From: Lentimicrobium sp.
GTDB taxonomy: Bacteria > Bacteroidota > Bacteroidia > Bacteroidales > Lentimicrobiaceae
DNA length: 50,776 bases
Direction: 5' to 3'
NCBI GenBank assembly: GCA_023957275.1
Contig: JAMLHF010000030.1
Location: 1-50,776 of the forward strand
In this document: positions 33,745-42,410 of the stretch, in pieces
Position numbering within the stretch: position 1 is the first letter of the stretch
Layout: each line of letters begins with the position of its first letter
The notes under the pieces: model-generated
The model's input: only the letters and a program-made list of their open reading frames with translations
Database searches by the model: none
Told to the model about the DNA's origin: nothing
Made by a program: the position numbers and the translations under genes

Positions 33745-36423
33745 TCAAAAATCTATGGTCATCTGAATGGCATCCTCATCAGGAGGAGCCTTACGTTCCC
33801 GGGGCGGCAGTTCTATATCCCTGTTTTCGTGATCCTCTTCCGTTGTCTGAGGGTCGGGGAGCTCCGTTTCCTCAGCAGGGGTGTAGGGGAGGGGGTCAAG
33901 CTGGTTTATTTTTTTCACTGCATGTGTTGTCAGCCTTTTCCCCTTTGCCCTGAAACTCTTCACATCAATAAATCCGGCCGCTTCAATTTCCAGGTTATCG
34001 ATGACCTTATTGTTCAGTTTATCATCAAACACAATACTGAATCTTGGCAGCCAGTCTGTTGAAACACAGATCAGTTTTGTTTCAGGTTCCTCGCCGAGGA
34101 AATCGGTTTTTTTATCGGAAGGTTCCGCCAGAAACCGCTTGAGATAATAAAACTGTTTTTCACCGTTGAAGTAAACCACACTGATGGGTTTTTCAGGATT
34201 AAACTTTTCAATCATCAGCAGGTCTTCGTCAAAGTGATTGGCAAGGTCGAAGTTGAAAAGCCGGTAATGGCCTGACTGGGTGATGGTAAGTATCTTGTCG
34301 TCACCCGAGAATGCGCCAAGCAGCCTGCCGCGGCCCTCCGTGTTCAGCCGGCGTATGGAGTCATCGAACCAGATGTCGCGGGCTCCAAGTGTTGATATGC
34401 CGGCTTCAGCCTGACTGATCTTTTTTACTGCATATTTAGTAAGAATATTGCCCTGCGAATTTCTCCCCTTTATGGCCAGTTCGCTGAAGTCAAAATCAAA
34501 GACAGGTTTTTTCAGTTTAGGCCTGGGCTTAAGGTTTACTTTCACCAGTTCGGCTTCTCCGTTTGGATTGGCAGTAAAGTAAAGAACTTTTGATCCGGCT
34601 GTTCCCTTTGTGAGACTGTATTCTTTGTCACGGGTGATACCTACTACCGCGAACCGTTTTACATATGCTGCCCCGTTCCTGCCATCCTGGTAGATCATGT
34701 TGTATATGGTGCGTTCATCATTTTTTCTGAATACATCGATGTGGATGATGTGCTCTCCGACAAAAACCTTATCAGCGACTTTTGTCACGATGAAAGTGCC
34801 GTCTTCCCTGAAAGCAATAATATCATCGATGTCAGAGCAATCACATACATATTCATCTTTCTTCAGGCCTGTTCCTGCAAATCCTTCTCCACGGTTTACA
34901 TAAAGCTTCTGGTTGGCTGCAGCAACCATTACTGCCTCAATATTGTCAAAGTTCCTCAGTTCTGTGCGCCTTTCCCGCCCTTTCCCGAATTTTCTCCTGA
35001 TGTTCTTAAAATACTCGATGGCATATTCGGTCAGATTGGCCAGGTAATGTTCAACCTGGGCCTTTTCGTCGCTGAGATTGTTAATCAGTTCATCGGCTTT
35101 GAATGTATTGAATTTCGAAATCCGCTTGATTTTTATTTCCGTGAGACGCAGGATGTCATCAATGGTAATCTCTCTGTAAAACTGAGGTTTATATGGTTCA
35201 AGACCTTTGTCGATGGTCTTGAGTACATCGTCCCAGCTTGTACACTCTTCAATATCCCGGTAAATCCGGTTCTCGATAAATATTTTTTCAAGCGAAGCAT
35301 AAAGCAGGCTTTCAAGCAATTCCTGCCGCCTGATTTCAAGCTCCATTTTCAGCAATTCAACTGTTTTTTCAGTCGATTCTTTCAAAATCTGCCTGACGCC
35401 CAGGAATCTTGGTTTGCCATCACTGATTACACAGTTGTTGGGTGAAATTGAAATTTCGCAATCGGTAAAGGCATAAAGCGCATCAATAGTGGTGTCGGGC
35501 GAGATGCCAGGAACCAGGTGTATCAGTATTTCAACATTCTGCGCTGTATTGTCATCTATTTTTCTGATTTTGATCTTGCCTTTTTCATTGGCGTTTATGA
35601 TGGAATCAATCAGACTCTCTGTGGTTACGCCAAAAGGAAGTTCACTGATAATCAACGTCTTTTTGTCATACTGGCTCACTTTAGCCCTGAGTCTGACTTT
35701 TCCACCCCTGAGGCCGTCGTTGTATCTGGAACAGTCGGCAAGTCCTCCTGTGGGAAAGTCGGGCAACAGTTCAAAATCTTTTCCCTGCAGAATTTTTATG
35801 GACGAATCAATCAGCTCGAGAAAATTGTGAGGAAGTATTTTGGACGCCAGTCCTACTGCAATGCCTTCCACGCCCTGAGCCAGCAGCAAAGGGAATTTAA
35901 CCGGAAGCGTGACCGGCTCTTTATTTCTGCCGTCGTAGGAAAGTTTCCATTTGGTAGTTTTGGGGTTGAAAACGACTTCAAGCGCAAATTTGCTCAGTCT
36001 GGCTTCAATGTACCTGGGCGCGGCAGCACTGTCGCCGGTATGGATATTGCCCCAGTTTCCCTGCGTTTCAATCAGCAGGTCTTTTTGCCCAAGTTGTACA
36101 AGCGCATCGCCGATCGAAGCATCGCCATGAGGGTGGTACTTCATGGTATGTCCTATGATGTTGGCCACTTTGTTGAAACGACCATCGTCAAGCTCATCCA
36201 TGGCATGGAGCAGACGGCGCTGAACAGGTTTCAATCCGTCGATTATTTCCGGAACGGCCCTTTCCAGAATAACATATGACGCATAATCCAGAAACCAGTT
36301 TTCATACATGCCCGAAAGATGGACGGTTTTATGCATCTCGGCTGGTTCTGCCCCTGACTGCACTTCCGGAATCTCTTCCGGCTGAAATTCTTCTGATCCG
36401 TTATTCAAATTATTCTCTTCCAT
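33745..36423 (-). CDS. parC: DNA topoisomerase IV subunit A
   Basis: An 892-residue type IIA topoisomerase subunit for chromosome decatenation. The breakage-reunion domain begins with NWFLDYASYVILERAVPEII, has GLKPVQRRLLHAM and KYHPHGDASIGDALVQ, and the DNA-linking Tyr138 in AAAPRYIEARLS. The GyrA-box expected for a gyrase is not seen in the C-terminal beta-propeller, which supports ParC over GyrA. The last ~60 residues are acidic, disordered and Pro-rich (ETELPDPQTTEEDHENRD). parE is not in the window. It lies between a BatA-like gene (42 bases upstream) and fprA (22 bases downstream), all on the minus strand. Confidence 0.93.
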   Translation of the reverse strand: MEENNLNNGSEEFQPEEIPEVQSGAEPAEMHKTVHLSGMYENWFLDYASYVILERAVPEIIDGLKPVQRRLLHAMDELDDGRFNKVANIIGHTMKYHPHGDASIGDALVQLGQKDLLIETQGNWGNIHTGDSAAAPRYIEARLSKFALEVVFNPKTTKWKLSYDGRNKEPVTLPVKFPLLLAQGVEGIAVGLASKILPHNFLELIDSSIKILQGKDFELLPDFPTGGLADCSRYNDGLRGGKVRLRAKVSQYDKKTLIISELPFGVTTESLIDSIINANEKGKIKIRKIDDNTAQNVEILIHLVPGISPDTTIDALYAFTDCEISISPNNCVISDGKPRFLGVRQILKESTEKTVELLKMELEIRRQELLESLLYASLEKIFIENRIYRDIEECTSWDDVLKTIDKGLEPYKPQFYREITIDDILRLTEIKIKRISKFNTFKADELINNLSDEKAQVEHYLANLTEYAIEYFKNIRRKFGKGRERRTELRNFDNIEAVMVAAANQKLYVNRGEGFAGTGLKKDEYVCDCSDIDDIIAFREDGTFIVTKVADKVFVGEHIIHIDVFRKNDERTIYNMIYQDGRNGAAYVKRFAVVGITRDKEYSLTKGTAGSKVLYFTANPNGEAELVKVNLKPRPKLKKPVFDFDFSELAIKGRNSQGNILTKYAVKKISQAEAGISTLGARDIWFDDSIRRLNTEGRGRLLGAFSGDDKILTITQSGHYRLFNFDLANHFDEDLLMIEKFNPEKPISVVYFNGEKQFYYLKRFLAEPSDKKTDFLGEEPETKLICVSTDWLPRFSIVFDDKLNNKVIDNLEIEAAGFIDVKSFRAKGKRLTTHAVKKINQLDPLPYTPAEETELPDPQTTEEDHENRDIELPPRERKAPPDEDAIQMTIDF

Positions 36424-36465
36424 TTGATTTTATTGCTATTCCGGTATTCCGGCGAAGATAAACCA

Positions 36466-38535
36466 TTAACCTTCCGTTTTGTATGTTTTTCTGAAAAATC
36501 GCAGCAACAGCACTTCGGCTGTAATTGCAATAAGCGCGGCAATGATAAACCATTTCCATAGCTTCTTTCCGGAACTGTCCTCTGAAATTATTTTACCGAG
36601 ATCTTTCTTTCCGTGCTCCAGCAATTCCATTCCCGGAATTCCGGCAACAAGCTGCCGGAGCCCCTCCATGCTTGCGGTTCTCAGGTCTGATTCTTTCCTG
36701 TTAATATTGAAAGCCAGTGTGGTAATAAGGTTTTCTCCATCCATTATGTAGTAAAAACCTGCTTTTTCTATCTGGTCGTTTACATATATAAAACTGCGGC
36801 CATCAATGCTTCTGTATTCCGGAATGAATTCGTAATCACCGCTTTCATTCCTGATTTTAAAAACATTTTCTCCTTCAGGCTTCACGGTGCCGGCATTTAT
36901 TCCCCCGCCGCCGCTTGTATAGTACATAAACGGTTGCACATCTTCACTCTGAAACGCAATGTTCAGCATAACAGGTACGAAAATGGCATGCCGGGGGAAA
37001 TTCCCCGCCTCATCAGCAAGCGGGATGGCACTCAGATAAACCTTGCCGCTGCCACCCGGGAACACCGTCATCAAGGGGTCTCCGTTGTCAAGACTGATCA
37101 GTGTTTCACTTTTGCCACCAGAACTTTGTAGAATGCCGAAATGCTTCAGTATTGTCGGGAGATCAATGTTATCTTCTTTAAGGGTGTTTTTCTCAAATAC
37201 GTCCCTCAGTATCGGGTGGTTGGTATTCAGGGATGATATCCTGCTTTGTGCTGAATCAATTTCACGATAGAGATCGGAGCCAAGTTCAGACAACAGCAGG
37301 TTTAAATCAGCAGCCTTTGCGGATAAAGAAGGAAAAATCAACAGATTGCCTCCTTGATTAATGTATCTAACAAGTTCCTGAACAGCGCCACTTGAGATGG
37401 TTTTCAGGTTGTTAAGGATGATCAGCCGGTATGAAGGGAGTGAGGAGTAATCAATCTGACGGTCAGATGAATTGTCAAGGTGCAGGATTGAGTCCAGCCC
37501 GAAAACAGGAACCAGATATTTGTTAAATGCTTCGTTCTGGTTGACGGCCAGCACGGGTATGTGCTCGGATACCCTGAAAACAAAGTAATAATTATCGTCG
37601 AATGTTACCGGATAATCATTGATTTCAGCAACAGCCTTAAAGACTCCCGCGTTTGGATTGCTGAATGAGAGGTTCACCAAAGCACTGCCTTCAGCGGGGA
37701 TATCAACAGCTGCAACAGCACGTTGCGACCCGTTGATCATAAGTCTTACCGGTATTTTCTGGACGTCGTCTTTTGAATTGTTTCTGATTCTTATCCGGAG
37801 ATCAGCGATCTGATTGATTCTGAGCACGGGATTTTCGAACCAGCAGGTGTCAATATAAAGGTTGCCGGTTTGCTTTCCCTGAACTGGAATAAAATAAGAG
37901 TTATAGCCGGATGTGCTGTCAGGCAGTTTTGTAAGCAGGGTGCTTTGCTGAAAGTCGGAGATAATGTAAGCAATGGAGGCAGGTGTCCTTTGCCTGTTGA
38001 AGAGATCCCGCTGTCTCGAATCTATTTCTGCCAGGGTCCTTACAGCAGGACTTACAGCAATTTCTCTGACAGATTGAACAAATTCATCCCGGCTGACAAA
38101 CCTCTGATGACGGCCCTCAAAATCGTTGGTAAGTAACTGAAAGCGATCATCAGCATCAAATGCGGAAGCTATTTTTACGGCTTTGTTCCTGGCTTCATCT
38201 ATAAGCCGGCCCTCATCACCGCTTGTTTCCATGCTAAAGGAATTGTCGATAAAGACGCTGACCGCATTTACCTTTCCGGAATTTATTTTACTGTCCGAAG
38301 GAATGTAGGGCTGGGCAAATGCAAAGACAAGAAAAACTATGGTAAGTATTCGTGTGGCAAGTACCAAATAATGAAGCAATTGAGACTGTTTCCGGGTGCG
38401 CAGCTGAAACTGGCTGAGCAATCTTACATTGCTGAAATAGATCCTTTTGTATTTCCTGAAATTAAACAGGTGAATGACAACCGGGATTATCACCGCCAGA
38501 AGACCGAAAAGAATATTGGGATAAATAAATTGCAT
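36466..38535 (-). CDS. BatA-like membrane protein with von Willebrand A domain
   Basis: A 689-residue protein. Start 38535 is chosen because MQFIYPNILFGLLAVIIPVV is the standard BatA-domain opening; an ATG 12 codons upstream adds only a low-complexity leader. Two N-terminal membrane helices (about 5-25 and 55-75) are followed by a vWA domain with the metal-ion site VFIDNSFSME (D-x-S-x-S). The middle is Ig-like and then a glutamine-amidotransferase-like segment (RLIILNNLKTISSGAVQELV, YINQGGNLLIFPS), and one C-terminal helix (WFIIAALIAITAEVLLLRFF) anchors the other end. Such proteins are common in Bacteroidota, often with MoxR/Bat operons; none is adjacent here. Function unknown, possibly envelope stress or complex assembly. 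First gene of the parC-fprA run. Confidence 0.85.
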   Translation of the reverse strand: MQFIYPNILFGLLAVIIPVVIHLFNFRKYKRIYFSNVRLLSQFQLRTRKQSQLLHYLVLATRILTIVFLVFAFAQPYIPSDSKINSGKVNAVSVFIDNSFSMETSGDEGRLIDEARNKAVKIASAFDADDRFQLLTNDFEGRHQRFVSRDEFVQSVREIAVSPAVRTLAEIDSRQRDLFNRQRTPASIAYIISDFQQSTLLTKLPDSTSGYNSYFIPVQGKQTGNLYIDTCWFENPVLRINQIADLRIRIRNNSKDDVQKIPVRLMINGSQRAVAAVDIPAEGSALVNLSFSNPNAGVFKAVAEINDYPVTFDDNYYFVFRVSEHIPVLAVNQNEAFNKYLVPVFGLDSILHLDNSSDRQIDYSSLPSYRLIILNNLKTISSGAVQELVRYINQGGNLLIFPSLSAKAADLNLLLSELGSDLYREIDSAQSRISSLNTNHPILRDVFEKNTLKEDNIDLPTILKHFGILQSSGGKSETLISLDNGDPLMTVFPGGSGKVYLSAIPLADEAGNFPRHAIFVPVMLNIAFQSEDVQPFMYYTSGGGGINAGTVKPEGENVFKIRNESGDYEFIPEYRSIDGRSFIYVNDQIEKAGFYYIMDGENLITTLAFNINRKESDLRTASMEGLRQLVAGIPGMELLEHGKKDLGKIISEDSSGKKLWKWFIIAALIAITAEVLLLRFFRKTYKTEG

Positions 38536-38625
38536 AGATGCCTGACTGCCGGAGCCTTTAATACCATGCAAAATTAAACAAATCCACCATTATTTACAGG
38601 CCGGTCTCCGGCCATAATTAAAAAA

Positions 38626-38645
38626 GCCCGTATTTACACACGGAC
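38626..38645 (-). terminator. Possible terminator of the first ferritin-like gene
   Basis: A weak stem (CCGT/ACGG) whose minus-strand arm is followed by a C/T run of GGGCTTTTTT. A second hairpin, GGCCGG/CCGGCC at 38599-38613, lies beside it. Both follow the stop of the 38803 gene on the minus strand. Confidence 0.4.
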
Positions 38646-38802
38646 CTGACCCTGATAATATGGATTTCCTGCTACGGATAGGTTGCCGGAAATCAACTCC
38701 ATAGGGTGATTTTCCGGTATATACCCGCACGCACCTGATAAGACTTATATTCTGACCGATCAGGGACTTTGATTGTCCCGGGTTTGAGAAATCAGCAATG
38801 AT

Positions 38803-39258
38803 TCAGCAATATATCAGCAACGACTCGTTATATTCCACTTCCACACCTTGTCTGTGCTTTGCTTCCTTATGGGCAAGCGTTCTTAAGATGTTAGAAGATT
38901 CTTCATCAGGTGATTTGGATGAAAGTTCAAGGAAGAGCCTGAAAGAAGACCTGGCTTTCCGCATGGCAATAACAAGTGCTTCGGAATAATTCGGATCTTC
39001 CTTGCCGGCATTTGCTGCATGGCAGTCGTATAACTCAAGGCTGAAAGGAAATCCGGGAGATTCTGTTTCTGCAAATGAGTATCTGATCCTCGACAAACTT
39101 ACCATTTGTGCGTATTCTTCTCTGGCATATTGACTGAATAGCCGTTTGATTTTGTTGTTGCGCGCCTGGTTTGACAGACGGGAATAAAATTCGGCACATT
39201 CTTTGGCTGAATTGATGGCGTAATGCAGTGCATCATCAAATGATCTGAAAGTCTTCAT
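38803..39258 (-). CDS. Ferritin-like/rubrerythrin-type protein with degenerate diiron site
   Basis: A 151-residue four-helix protein, clearly paralogous to the next gene upstream (39407-39862): same length and order (LHYAINSAKECAEFYSRLS, YAREEYAQM, EALVIAMRKARSSFRLFLEL, LAHKEAKHR). Against the paralogue, two of the expected iron ligands are changed: EExxH is EEYAQ (His to Gln) and the helix-3 Glu in KKEKAAF is Ala in RKARSSF. The first Glu and the final ExxH (EAKH) remain. It may no longer bind two irons, and could act as a structural or regulatory partner of the intact copy. No rubredoxin domain is present. Its upstream gap of 148 bases contains the terminator of the paralogue, so it is probably transcribed separately. 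Confidence 0.8.
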   Translation of the reverse strand: MKTFRSFDDALHYAINSAKECAEFYSRLSNQARNNKIKRLFSQYAREEYAQMVSLSRIRYSFAETESPGFPFSLELYDCHAANAGKEDPNYSEALVIAMRKARSSFRLFLELSSKSPDEESSNILRTLAHKEAKHRQGVEVEYNESLLIYC

Positions 39259-39363
39259 GGTGCATAAGGTTGACAGGTTAGCTTAATTGTTGGTTAAGGA
39301 AATCAGCTGAATATATTTATTAATATCCGATCACCCGATAAGTAACTGCCTGATCAATAAAAA

Positions 39364-39385
39364 AGCCCGGAAATTTTTCCAGGCT
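39364..39385 (-). terminator. Terminator of the second ferritin-like gene
   Basis: AGCCCGG (39364-39370) and CCAGGCT (39379-39385), with extra A-T pairs inside; on the minus strand the second arm runs into six Ts. Confidence 0.65.
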
Positions 39386-39406
39386 AATTTATTTGACTTC
39401 AGAGAT

Positions 39407-39862
39407 TTAGTTTTCCCTCAGTACGTGCTGGTCATACTCAATCTCAAACCTCAGTTTGTGCTTGGATTCTTCCTGTGCAAGCGTCATGAAGACATCTTTG
39501 ATATCCTGGTTCTCTGTTCTTTCGGCAAGGTCAAGGTAAAGTCTGAAGGCGGCCTTTTCCTTTTTCATGGCAACGACCAGGGCTTCGGCATAGGTAAGAT
39601 CCGGCCCCGGGAGAACGTCAACGAGGTAATCGCTGATTTTTAGGTCATCCACTTTCTCAGTGCTGATCATAATCTGGCCTGAATCGCGGATACTGATCAA
39701 CCTCGCTTTATGTGACATTTCTTCATGGGCATATTGGAAAAAAATCTGCTTCATTTCCTGGTTTCTTGCCTGCCCTGACAATCTCGTATAAAAATCAACC
39801 GATTCTTGTTCGGAATTTATCGCGAAGTGCAGGATTTCATCAATATTGTTGAAATTTTTCAT
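39407..39862 (-). CDS. Ferritin-like/rubrerythrin-type diiron protein
   Basis: A 151-residue four-helix-bundle protein of the rubrerythrin/ferritin-like family. The diiron ligands are present in order: Glu in NSEQESVDFY, EExxH in YAHEEMSHKA, Glu in MKKEKAAFRLY, and ExxH in QEESKHKLRFE. It lacks the rubredoxin domain of true rubrerythrins. Likely role: peroxide removal or iron handling in the cytoplasm of an anaerobe. It has a -7 box 24 bases upstream and its own terminator. A divergent copy lies just downstream (38803-39258). Length and layout are those of small Bacteroidota members annotated ferritin-family. Confidence 0.85.
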   Translation of the reverse strand: MKNFNNIDEILHFAINSEQESVDFYTRLSGQARNQEMKQIFFQYAHEEMSHKARLISIRDSGQIMISTEKVDDLKISDYLVDVLPGPDLTYAEALVVAMKKEKAAFRLYLDLAERTENQDIKDVFMTLAQEESKHKLRFEIEYDQHVLREN

Positions 39863-39885
39863 GGTTCCGTTTCTTTGGTTCAGGG

Positions 39886-39893
39886 CAAAAATA
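39886..39893 (-). promoter_or_regulatory. -7 box of the ferritin-like gene
   Basis: Minus strand TATTTTTG, exact TAnnTTTG match, 24 bases before the ATG. A TTTG upstream is too close to be the -33 element. Confidence 0.5.
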
Positions 39894-40066
39894 TAAATTT
39901 CAAAGGCTTCGGTGAAATATTATTTCATACGCAGATACTTATAATCCTTAAGATAACATCTTTCTATGGAAAGCGTAAGTAACTGTATATGAATGATATA
40001 ACTTTATTTTTATGTTATTTTTGCATGTCTTAAAAGTAATTTTTTCAGTGATTTACGCAAAAAAAA

Positions 40067-40089
40067 AGCCCTCGCGAAACGTGAGGGCT
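40067..40089 (-). terminator. Terminator of gdhA
   Basis: AGCCCTC (40067-40073) and GAGGGCT (40083-40089), with further GC pairing inside (CG/CG); on the minus strand a run of T follows the stem. Confidence 0.8.
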
Positions 40090-40121
40090 AAGGTTATCAA
40101 CAATAGGTATTCTTTCAGGAA

Positions 40122-41459
40122 TCAGATCACGCCCTGATCAAGCATAGCGTTGGCAACTTTAAGGAAGCCGGCAACATTGGCTCCTTTCACATAGTTAACG
40201 TAGCCGTCGGCCTGTGTGCCATTTTTTACACATTGGTTGTGAATCTCCTTCATGATCTGGTGCAGGCGCATATCAACCTCTTCTGCAGTCCAGCTGAGTT
40301 TCATTGAATTCTGTGTCATTTCAAGACCTGATGTTGCTACACCGCCGGCGTTTACAGCTTTACCCGGGCCGAACATGATCTTGTTCTCAAGGAATAAATT
40401 GACAGCATCGGGGGTTGATGGCATATTGGCTCCTTCTGCAACACAGATAACGCCGTTGGCGATGAGGGTTTTTGCATCCTCCAGGCCAAGCTCATTCTGT
40501 GTAGCGCAGGGGAGGGCAACGTCACACTTAACTTCCCATGGGCGTTTGCCCTGATGGAACTGGGCATTCGGGAATTCATAGGAATAAGGTTTTACGATGT
40601 CCTGGTTCGAAGCCCTGAGTTCAAGCATGTAATCGATCTTTGCTCCGGAAATTCCGTCGGGATCGTAAATATACCCGTCGGGACCTGAAATGGTTACTAC
40701 TTTGCCCCCAAGTTCATTCACTTTTGTTACAGCGCCCCAGGCAACATTGCCGAATCCGCTGATGGCAACAGTCTTGCCTTTGAAATCAAGGTTTTTGGTC
40801 AAAAGCATTTCCTGTGCAAAGTAAACAGCGCCAAATCCGGTAGCTTCCGGTCTCATGATGCTGCCACCCCAGTTCCGTCCTTTTCCGGTCAATACGCCGG
40901 TGTGCTCCGAAGCAAGTTTCTTGTACATGCCATAGAGGAAACCGATTTCACGTCCGCCAACGCCAATGTCACCGGCAGGAACATCGGTTTCTGGCCCGAT
41001 CATCTTCCACAATTCAAGCATGAATGACTGGCAGAAACGCATGATTTCGGCATTCGATTTTCCCTTGGGATCGAAATCACTTCCACCCTTGCCACCGCCC
41101 ATCGGCAGCGTGGTAAGACTGTTCTTGAAAATCTGCTCGAATCCGAGGAACTTCAGAATGCTAAGGTTAACACTCGGGTGGAACCTGAGTCCTCCCTTGT
41201 AAGGCCCGATGGCGCCGTTGAACTGCACCCTGTAACCAAGGTTAACATGAACTTTGCCATTGTCGTCAACCCAGGGAACTTTAAAAGTTAAAATCCTGTC
41301 CGGCTCAACGATGCGCTCGATGATACCGGCTGATTCAAACTGTGGGTTCTCGTTGTAAACTTCTTCAATCGACTCAAGAACCTCGCGTACTGCTTGCAAG
41401 TACTCAACTTCACCCGGATGTTTTTTCTCCAGGTCCGACATGATTTTTTCCAGATTCAT
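40122..41459 (-). CDS. gdhA: Glutamate dehydrogenase, hexameric NADP type
   Basis: A 445-residue cytoplasmic enzyme that interconverts glutamate and 2-oxoglutarate plus ammonia. The family blocks are all there: YKGGLRFHPSVNLSILKFLG, LPMGGGKGGSDFDPKGKS with the catalytic lysine, PAGDIGVGGREIGFLYG, and the nucleotide-binding GFGNVAWGAV. The length and the extended C-terminal part match the ~445-residue E. coli-type GdhA, mostly NADP(H)-specific; the cofactor is inferred. Monocistronic, with a -7 box about 65 bases upstream and a strong terminator. Likely the main ammonia assimilation enzyme. Confidence 0.96.
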   Translation of the reverse strand: MNLEKIMSDLEKKHPGEVEYLQAVREVLESIEEVYNENPQFESAGIIERIVEPDRILTFKVPWVDDNGKVHVNLGYRVQFNGAIGPYKGGLRFHPSVNLSILKFLGFEQIFKNSLTTLPMGGGKGGSDFDPKGKSNAEIMRFCQSFMLELWKMIGPETDVPAGDIGVGGREIGFLYGMYKKLASEHTGVLTGKGRNWGGSIMRPEATGFGAVYFAQEMLLTKNLDFKGKTVAISGFGNVAWGAVTKVNELGGKVVTISGPDGYIYDPDGISGAKIDYMLELRASNQDIVKPYSYEFPNAQFHQGKRPWEVKCDVALPCATQNELGLEDAKTLIANGVICVAEGANMPSTPDAVNLFLENKIMFGPGKAVNAGGVATSGLEMTQNSMKLSWTAEEVDMRLHQIMKEIHNQCVKNGTQADGYVNYVKGANVAGFLKVANAMLDQGVI

Positions 41460-41524
41460 CTTGTGGATGTTTAAGGATGATTAATTTATGTGAAAATTGT
41501 AACAGTGTTAACTAAATAACAGGG

Positions 41525-41532
41525 CAAATTTA
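41525..41532 (-). promoter_or_regulatory. -7 box of gdhA
   Basis: Minus strand TAAATTTG, exact TAnnTTTG match, 66 bases upstream of the start codon. The intervening AT-rich leader shows no clear structure. Confidence 0.5.
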
Positions 41533-41699
41533 TGCCATAAAAAATGATATTTCCAAATTAATCAGAAAAAGAATTTTTTGCGCTTTCAATGCCCCGCCAA
41601 AACCGCTAAATTTTTCTTTTTCAGGTAGTTTAGACTGATTCTAAACTTGGTGTCACCCGGCGTTTTCAGGGGCATTGTTTATCATCTCACAGGCCAGGA

Positions 41700-42368
41700 T
41701 TATTCCTCTTTTTTAGCGAAAGCAATGGGCGCATCATCGAGATATTCAACTGAATCAACAACAGTGCCTTCCTGATTGTATGTTTTTTCAATGCCGTTTC
41801 TCAGGTTATTCCTGTACGGAGTTTCTTTCCAGAGTTTTCCGTTCAGATGATATGCCCGTTGAATTCCGTTTCCCATTTTGTACGAGCCTTCACCGATTTT
41901 GAAACCGAATTCATTGTAATAGATCCAGGCACCATCAAACATTCCTTCGTTGTAATAACCTTCAATCATAAGGGTGCCATTTTCATGGTACATCCGGTAA
42001 GGGCCATGCAGGGTGTCATTTTTATAGGTTTTCTCCTCTATTTTTGCCCGTTGTTCATTCCACCTTACTGAAGTGCCATTCCTCTTCCCGCCTTGATACA
42101 TTTCTTCCGATTCCTTGCGGCCGTTATAATGCCAGCGCGTAGTTATCCCTTCCGGTTCGCCGTTTTTGTATTCTACTTCTAGTTCTTTGCTACCGTTAAT
42201 ATAGTACCATGTGCTGGTTCCATGAGGTTTTTTCCACTTGTACTGCCTCACTGATTTGATCTTCCCATCCGGGTAATATTCTGTTTTTTCGCGTTGACAG
42301 GAACTGAAAGTGATCAGTATGACTCCTGCGATCAGGGTATAATGGAATGGATGTTTTATTTTGGTCAT
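41700..42368 (-). CDS. MORN-repeat lipoprotein
   Basis: A 222-residue protein with SPII signal (LIAGVILITFSSC, Cys24). The rest is built from about seven MORN-type units of ~23 residues of the form G-x-x-x-x-[WYH]-x-x-x-G-x-x-x-x-x-x-x-Y-x-x-G, for example YYPDGKIKSVRQYKWKKPHG and YHENGTLMIEGYYNEGMFDG. These belong to the group annotated YwqK-like in many bacteria, although a toxin-antitoxin role is not supported here: no toxin gene is adjacent and the protein is exported. It probably sits on a membrane and serves as a binding scaffold. It follows the GT39-like gene by 42 bases on the same strand, so co-transcription is likely. Confidence 0.85.
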   Translation of the reverse strand: MTKIKHPFHYTLIAGVILITFSSCQREKTEYYPDGKIKSVRQYKWKKPHGTSTWYYINGSKELEVEYKNGEPEGITTRWHYNGRKESEEMYQGGKRNGTSVRWNEQRAKIEEKTYKNDTLHGPYRMYHENGTLMIEGYYNEGMFDGAWIYYNEFGFKIGEGSYKMGNGIQRAYHLNGKLWKETPYRNNLRNGIEKTYNQEGTVVDSVEYLDDAPIAFAKKEE

Positions 42369-42410
42369 GATGGGTTAAATTATCAGAATTGTAACGGATC
42401 CGTGGCCGTT

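Noticed and set aside
41700-42368. Reading the MORN lipoprotein as a YwqK antitoxin
   Set aside because: Automatic names of this family suggest it, but there is a lipoprotein signal and no toxin neighbour; a scaffold role is a better fit.
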